Part shown: positions 56,611 through 60,318 of the stretch, piece by piece | Position numbering within the stretch: position 1 is the first letter of the stretch | How the letters are laid out: each line of letters opens with the position of its first letter | NCBI GenBank assembly: GCA_919901565.1 | Contig: CAKKPE010000002.1 | Span: forward strand, 1-60,318 | Direction: 5' to 3' | DNA: 60,318 bases | From: a bacterium | GTDB lineage: Bacteria; CG2-30-53-67 | The notes under the pieces: generated by a model | The model's input: only the letters and a program-made list of their open reading frames with translations | Database searches by the model: none | What the model was told of the DNA's origin: nothing | Position numbers and translations under genes: made by a program

Positions 56611-58199
56611 GGATAATGAGTGCTTTCCTCTGGACGTATCTGGGAAAGCCTTTTTCTTGCTTCCGGATAATTCGGGCTTGCAGCAGGGATTTCCTCCAAT
56701 ATTTCCCGGGCTTTTGTGAGGTTCTTTTTTTCTATATACATAGACCCCATCTCAAGCTTTAGCGGCTCCATGTACGGTTTAAGTGAAAGTGCTTTCTTAT
56801 AATAGATTTCAGCATTGTAAAAATCCTTTTTCAGCATGGAAAGAGACCCCAGGTTTTTGTTGGCCTGGTAATTGTCAGGGGCAATTTTAAGGGCTTTTTC
56901 AAAAAACTCCTGGGACCGGTTGAAGCCGCCTTCTCTTCCCCAGTAGACTGCAAGATTATTGTAGGCAACAGGTGATGGACTGCTCTTGATGGTCTCTGAC
57001 CACAAAGTCAAATCGTTCTTCCAGATTCCAACCCGGTTATAGCTTAAAAACAGCAGCATCCCACAGACAGCAAACACCGATGCGAGAACAGTTTTCCCGA
57101 TGACTGTTGTGAAATTATACTTTCCAAAAAACTTCTGAAGAGCCATGGCCATCAGGCAGAAAATGCCTACTGCCGGCAGGTACATGTAGCGGTCCCCCAT
57201 GACCGCGTCCAAAGGAACAATCTGCATGTTCGGCAAAAGGGTGATAAAGAACCATCCAGCCCAGAACAGGATGGTTTTGTCTTTCCGAAAGATGAGCAGA
57301 AGGACAAGGATGATCAGAATCCATGCAATGGAAAATATAACCGGAGGGGCGAAAAGTGATTGATAAGAAAAATAATAGTAGGCGCTCAGATTAAAGGGGA
57401 AGAAGATCAGGGAAACATATTTTCTCAGAGCCACAATCATCGTGCAGAGATTTGAAAGCAGTGATCCTCCATGAAAGCGGAGTTCCCCGCCATACGCGAT
57501 GAATTGAGCATATAGAGAGATCAGTCCAAATATGAAACTCAGGGAAAAAAAGGGGATTATATCGGCGAATGATGCCTTTGATTGTTTTTTTTGGAAGCAA
57601 ACATCGTACAGAACCAACAGGAGGGGGAGCGTTATCGTGCTGACTTTGGAAAGGAGTGAGCAGAAGAAGAAAAAGAGTGACCAGTAGTAGTTCCTGCTTG
57701 AATGCCCTGTTGCAAAGCGAAGATACTGGATAAAGGAGAGAATGAAGAAGGCCTGAGCGATTAAGGTCTTGCGCTGTGAAATCCAGGCAACGGTCTCGAC
57801 ATTGACGGGATGTATGGCAAACAACATGGCCGTCAGCCATGCAGCGTTTTTATTTCTCGTAATTATGGAAACCAGATAAAATGTGCCGACGGTATTGAAT
57901 AAGTGGAAGACAAGATTAGTGAGATGATACCCCTTCGGATCCAATCCCCAAATCTGGAAGTCCAACGCGTATGTGCATAAATGGAGCGGGGCATAATTGC
58001 CTAAGAAGGTATTTGAAAAAAAAGCAGCGATGTTTCGGATGGAGAGTGAGCGTATGAAGGGGTTCTGGAGCACGTAGAGATCATCGTCCCAGTGGGTAAA
58101 GTCCAGATTGAGAACCTGCATGTATGTTGCAAGCCCTAAGATAATCAAAGAGGATAAGTAGATAGCTTGCGTCTTTTGCCGGGACCGGATAGAAATCAA
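56607..58199 (-). CDS. TMTC-like membrane mannosyltransferase with short TPR region
   Basis: A 530-residue paralogue of 50742-52718 and 54934-56610: HWDDDLYVLQNPFIRSLS, NYAPLHLCTYALDFQIWGLDPKGYHLTNLVFHLF and IHPVNVETVAWISQRKTLIA, about ten helices, then two or three TPRs (AVYWGREGGFNRSQEFFEKA, LGSLSMLKKDFYNAEIYYKK). The only full-length start is TTG 58199, without a clear ribosome-binding site, so the N-terminus is uncertain. It ends with PEESTHYP. Confidence 0.78.
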   Translation of the reverse strand: MISIRSRQKTQAIYLSSLIILGLATYMQVLNLDFTHWDDDLYVLQNPFIRSLSIRNIAAFFSNTFLGNYAPLHLCTYALDFQIWGLDPKGYHLTNLVFHLFNTVGTFYLVSIITRNKNAAWLTAMLFAIHPVNVETVAWISQRKTLIAQAFFILSFIQYLRFATGHSSRNYYWSLFFFFCSLLSKVSTITLPLLLVLYDVCFQKKQSKASFADIIPFFSLSFIFGLISLYAQFIAYGGELRFHGGSLLSNLCTMIVALRKYVSLIFFPFNLSAYYYFSYQSLFAPPVIFSIAWILIILVLLLIFRKDKTILFWAGWFFITLLPNMQIVPLDAVMGDRYMYLPAVGIFCLMAMALQKFFGKYNFTTVIGKTVLASVFAVCGMLLFLSYNRVGIWKNDLTLWSETIKSSPSPVAYNNLAVYWGREGGFNRSQEFFEKALKIAPDNYQANKNLGSLSMLKKDFYNAEIYYKKALSLKPYMEPLKLEMGSMYIEKKNLTKAREILEEIPAASPNYPEARKRLSQIRPEESTHYP

Positions 58200-58577
58200 A
58201 ATGGGTGGCTCGCCGTGAATGAGCGGTTCCGACTTGCTGTGCGGAGCCGCGTATTAAAAACACGAAATTCCTGAAGTAACAATTTCAGCTCAATGGATGT
58301 TGATATCGGGCTGCCTTTAAAATTATCACAGACATGAAAACACGGGCAAGCTTAAAATTGATAGGCTTATATAAATAGAATATGCTAATATATTAATTAA
58401 CAAATTTCAATGTGTCTTATACTTTTTTATTGACAAGTGCTGGGATATATTATATTTACATGGTTCCTTCAAAAAAATATATTTAAATTACGACCAAAAT
58501 AGTAATGACCAAAATAGGGAAACTTCAAAACACGCAAGAATTCAAATTAAAATAAGTATGAAAAAATTTACCATTAA

Positions 58578-58615
58578 TAGGAAATGTTTTTCACAAAATA
58601 GGAAAAAATTTTCAC
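58578..58615 (+). promoter_or_regulatory. Two palindromic boxes, putative enhancer-binding-protein sites
   Basis: TAGGAAATGTTTTTCAC (58578-58594) and ATAGGAAAAAATTTTCAC (58598-58615) are spaced 21 bp and lie about 200 bp upstream of the sigma-54 promoter. They match the boxes before 42210 and 44227. Confidence 0.7.
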
Positions 58616-58812
58616 ATTTATACTTTTATGGATCAGGGAAAAACTGTTTTATTTCGTTGAACAGGATAAATTCGGCTGAGGAAAACAGACTGAAGAGAAA
58701 CTGTTATTCGAAGGCATCTGATTGATAACGCACAATATATTGTTTATCATGGTTGTTTTATTGTCTTAGCCGAACGAGCGATTTTGATTAAACGAGCAAA
58801 AAATGCATTTTC

Positions 58813-58828
58813 TGGCATGAAGGTTGCA
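58813..58828 (+). promoter_or_regulatory. Sigma-54 (-24/-12) promoter
   Basis: CTGGCAT, five bases, then TTGCA, with GG-N10-GC spacing. The -12 element is perfect; the -24 element has one mismatch. The start point would be near 58840, giving a leader of about 65 nt. Confidence 0.83.
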
Positions 58829-58904
58829 ATATTCATTATTGATTTGTAAGTGGAATGAAGAAGTCATATCATTATAATAATGAGGTATGAAACAGGAGGA
58901 GTTT

Positions 58905-60318
58905 ATGAAGAAGAAGATATTTCGCTTGTCAATGTCTATGCTGTCTATGCTCACGTCTTTTTTCTTATTGCTTGGTCTGAATTCAAGCGCCGTGGCCGCC
59001 TCCCTTCCGAACGGAACCCTCTTGACCATTGATAACGGGTTTGAAGGGGCGAGTTCTTACTTCACCATGGCGGTTACAAGTACTACTATTCTTACTACCC
59101 AGATCAGATCCACTACCGCGACCGGAACTCAGCATGCCAAGTCCACGATGGGCGGTATCCTTCTCGGGACGCCCCAGGCGGCAGGGAGCGGGAGCCATAT
59201 CGGGACCACGACTTCGGCCGACTCGAACTCTATTGATGCGCCCTGGAATTTCTTCTTTAATACAGGCGAACACTTCCAGAGCGCTGCGGGCATCACGGAC
59301 AACGGCGACGGCACCTTGAACATGGCCGGCTGGAATGTGTCCTGGAACGGGATTCCTGCGATTAACATGGGGAGCGGTCCGGCCGGCGTCTTTAATAAAA
59401 GCGCAGACGGTACCCATTATTCCCTGGATTATTATGCAACCGTGCCTCTGGGCGATCCCTCGAGTTTCGGCGGCGTTCCCTACGGTCTGCACATCCAAGG
59501 GAGGATCGTACTTCCTGCTTGCACGGATAGTGATGGAGACGGATACGGGACCTCGGATAACCCCAGTTGCGCTCAGACTGGAATAGACTGTGATGACGGC
59601 AACATAGCGATCAACCCCGGGGCCACTGAGGTGTGCGACGGTGTTGACAATAACTGCGCAGGCGGTATAGACGAAGGCGTGACGAATGCCTGCGGCACCT
59701 GCGAACCTGTGCCGGTCGAGATCTGCGACAACGTTGACAATGACGGAGATGGTCAGACGGATGAAAATCTGATTCAAGACACTACCTGCGGTGTGGGGCA
59801 ATGTGCCGGCAATACCGGGACCAAGACCTGTACAGCCGGGGTCTGGGGCCCAGATACCTGCGATCCGCTGGCCGGGGCCACTCCCGAGGTATGTTACAAC
59901 GGAGACGAAGACTGCGATGGGCAAACCGATGAGGGCGGTGTCTGTGCTGGTCAAGCGTGTCCGGATCAAGATAATGATACTTTTGCAAACTGTGTAGAGG
60001 GGTGTGTTCTGAGTCCTGGCGATAACTGCGATGGCGACTGCAATGACGGCAACATAGCGATCAACCCCGGGGCCACTGAGGTGTGCGACGGTGTTGACAA
60101 TAACTGCGCAGGCGGTATAGACGAAGGCGTGACGAATGCCTGCGGCACCTGCGAACCTGTGCCGCCGGAGGTGTGCGACGGTGTTGACAATGATTGCGAC
60201 GGCCAGATAGACGAGGGATTGAAGAACGCCTGCGGTGCCTGCGGACCTGTGCCGCAGGAAGTTTGCGACGGTGTTGACAATGATTGCGACGGCCAGATAG
60301 ACGAGGGATTGAAGAACG
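58905..60318 (+). CDS. Secreted paralogue-domain protein with MopE-type repeats (partial, runs off window)
   Basis: At least 471 codons, open to the window end. Signal peptide (MLTSFFLLLGLNSSAVAA), then the local paralogue domain (GTLLTIDNGFEGASSYFTMAV, IDAPWNFFFNTGEHFQ, SWNGIPAINMGSG, VPLGDPSSFGGVPYGLH) to about residue 205. The rest is Cys/Asp-rich repeats of 30 residues such as EVCDGVDNDCDGQIDEG, matching the putative metal-binding (MopE) motif; MopE binds copper in Methylococcus. Whether it ends in a PEP-CTERM tail or dockerin cannot be seen. AGGAGGAG precedes ATG 58905. Confidence 0.88.
   Translation, partial: MKKKIFRLSMSMLSMLTSFFLLLGLNSSAVAASLPNGTLLTIDNGFEGASSYFTMAVTSTTILTTQIRSTTATGTQHAKSTMGGILLGTPQAAGSGSHIGTTTSADSNSIDAPWNFFFNTGEHFQSAAGITDNGDGTLNMAGWNVSWNGIPAINMGSGPAGVFNKSADGTHYSLDYYATVPLGDPSSFGGVPYGLHIQGRIVLPACTDSDGDGYGTSDNPSCAQTGIDCDDGNIAINPGATEVCDGVDNNCAGGIDEGVTNACGTCEPVPVEICDNVDNDGDGQTDENLIQDTTCGVGQCAGNTGTKTCTAGVWGPDTCDPLAGATPEVCYNGDEDCDGQTDEGGVCAGQACPDQDNDTFANCVEGCVLSPGDNCDGDCNDGNIAINPGATEVCDGVDNNCAGGIDEGVTNACGTCEPVPPEVCDGVDNDCDGQIDEGLKNACGACGPVPQEVCDGVDNDCDGQIDEGLKN
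59593..59714 (+). repeat. 122-bp exact coding repeat, copy 1
   Basis: Identical base for base to 60043-60164, 450 bp (150 codons) downstream in the same reading frame. It encodes one MopE-type unit and its flanks. Confidence 0.92.
60043..60318 (+). repeat. 122-bp repeat copy 2 followed by 90-bp tandem units
   Basis: Copy 2 of the exact repeat (60043-60164) runs into tandem 90-bp units; GTGTTGACAA recurs at 60091, 60181 and 60271. The last two units are nearly identical, and the array continues past the window end. The same 90-bp spacing is seen at 59641 and 59731. Confidence 0.9.

Larger units (their letters stand above)
58200..58904. other. 705-bp AT-rich regulatory intergenic region
   Basis: Between divergent genes. 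It contains GACCAAAATAG twice near 58487-58513 (possible IS-end relic), two palindromic enhancer-like boxes (58578-58615), a sigma-54 promoter (58813-58828) and AGGAGGAG before ATG 58905. No gene found. Confidence 0.7.

Noticed and set aside
58983-59969. A 328-codon minus-strand open frame opposite the MopE-repeat gene
   Set aside because: It is antisense to a clear secreted protein and its repetitiveness only mirrors the coding repeats.
59593-60318. CRISPR array
   Set aside because: Repeats are 90 and 122 bp, in frame, without unique spacers of regular length, and encode MopE-type motifs. No cas gene is present.
28392-60318. Exosortase (EpsH/XrtA) gene for the PEP-CTERM proteins
   Set aside because: No protein in the window shows the exosortase membrane-protease pattern; the polytopic proteins here are glycosyltransferases.

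Overview
The window looks like a chromosomal segment of a Gram-negative bacterium related to the former Deltaproteobacteria (Desulfobacterota or a neighbouring anaerobic phylum). The evidence is the order lolB-like / ispE / spoVG / tRNA-Gln / prs / rplY / pth, a membrane pyrophosphatase, the dapL route to diaminopimelate, lipoprotein signal peptides, PEP-CTERM surface proteins and several GGGGTCAAG / TGTCATCCCCGA type dispersed palindromes. This placement is inference from gene content; no 16S rRNA or other marker is present.

Layout. 1-1.8 kb: ABC-2 exporter on the minus strand, with a possible IS end at the window edge. 1.9-8.2 kb: TPR lipoprotein, LolB-like lipoprotein, isoprenoid, PRPP and translation genes plus tRNA-Gln(UUG). 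8.4-10.4 kb: GC-rich K+-dependent membrane pyrophosphatase with a strong terminator. 10.7-15.9 kb: rpsF, rpsR, murA, dapB, a fumarylacetoacetase-family hydrolase and dapL. 16-18.6 kb: cheW and a PpiD/SurA-like membrane chaperone. 18.9-24.9 kb: the rod-shape operon mreBCD-mrdA-rodA. 25-27.8 kb: UbiA-family prenyltransferase, DUF362 protein and an isoprenylcysteine-methyltransferase-like protein.

From 28.3 kb to the end the window is an accessory, surface-directed region. It holds a dockerin protein, the PEP-CTERM-system TPR lipoprotein PrsT, and a four-gene operon: UDP-GlcNAc 2-epimerase, DPM1-like glycosyltransferase, GT39-like membrane glycosyltransferase and a sulfatase-fold/TPR lipoprotein. 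Two more sulfatase-fold lipoproteins follow. Next comes a PEP-CTERM / dockerin / cohesin cluster (42-48.4 kb), a TMTC-like mannosyltransferase paired with another sulfatase-fold/TPR lipoprotein, another GT39-like protein, two more TMTC-like proteins, and a truncated MopE-repeat protein running off the right edge.

The most interesting material is this accessory region. Three genes encoding secreted paralogues of one domain (42210, 44227, 58905) have the same upstream plan: two or three palindromic GGAAAA-TTTTC boxes about 21 bp apart, then a sigma-54 -24/-12 promoter with GG-N10-GC spacing. The shared domain is joined to different C-termini: a PEP-CTERM anchor, a Cys-rich region plus dockerin, or MopE-type repeats. 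Cohesin-like proteins, one with a PEP-CTERM anchor, lie directly downstream of the dockerin protein. Twice, a multi-pass membrane glycosyltransferase is followed within about 20 bp by a sulfatase-fold/TPR lipoprotein whose nucleophile position is Thr instead of Cys or Ser. I read the region as a possible surface-protein export, docking and glycan-decoration system; that reading is inference.

Several MITE-like repeat families are also present: a 126-bp family (two copies), a 168-bp family (one full, two partial copies), and an inverted-repeat element carrying a GIY-YIG nuclease relic. A 69-bp direct repeat flanks one glycosyltransferase gene. No CRISPR array, rRNA, intact transposase or exosortase gene was seen.
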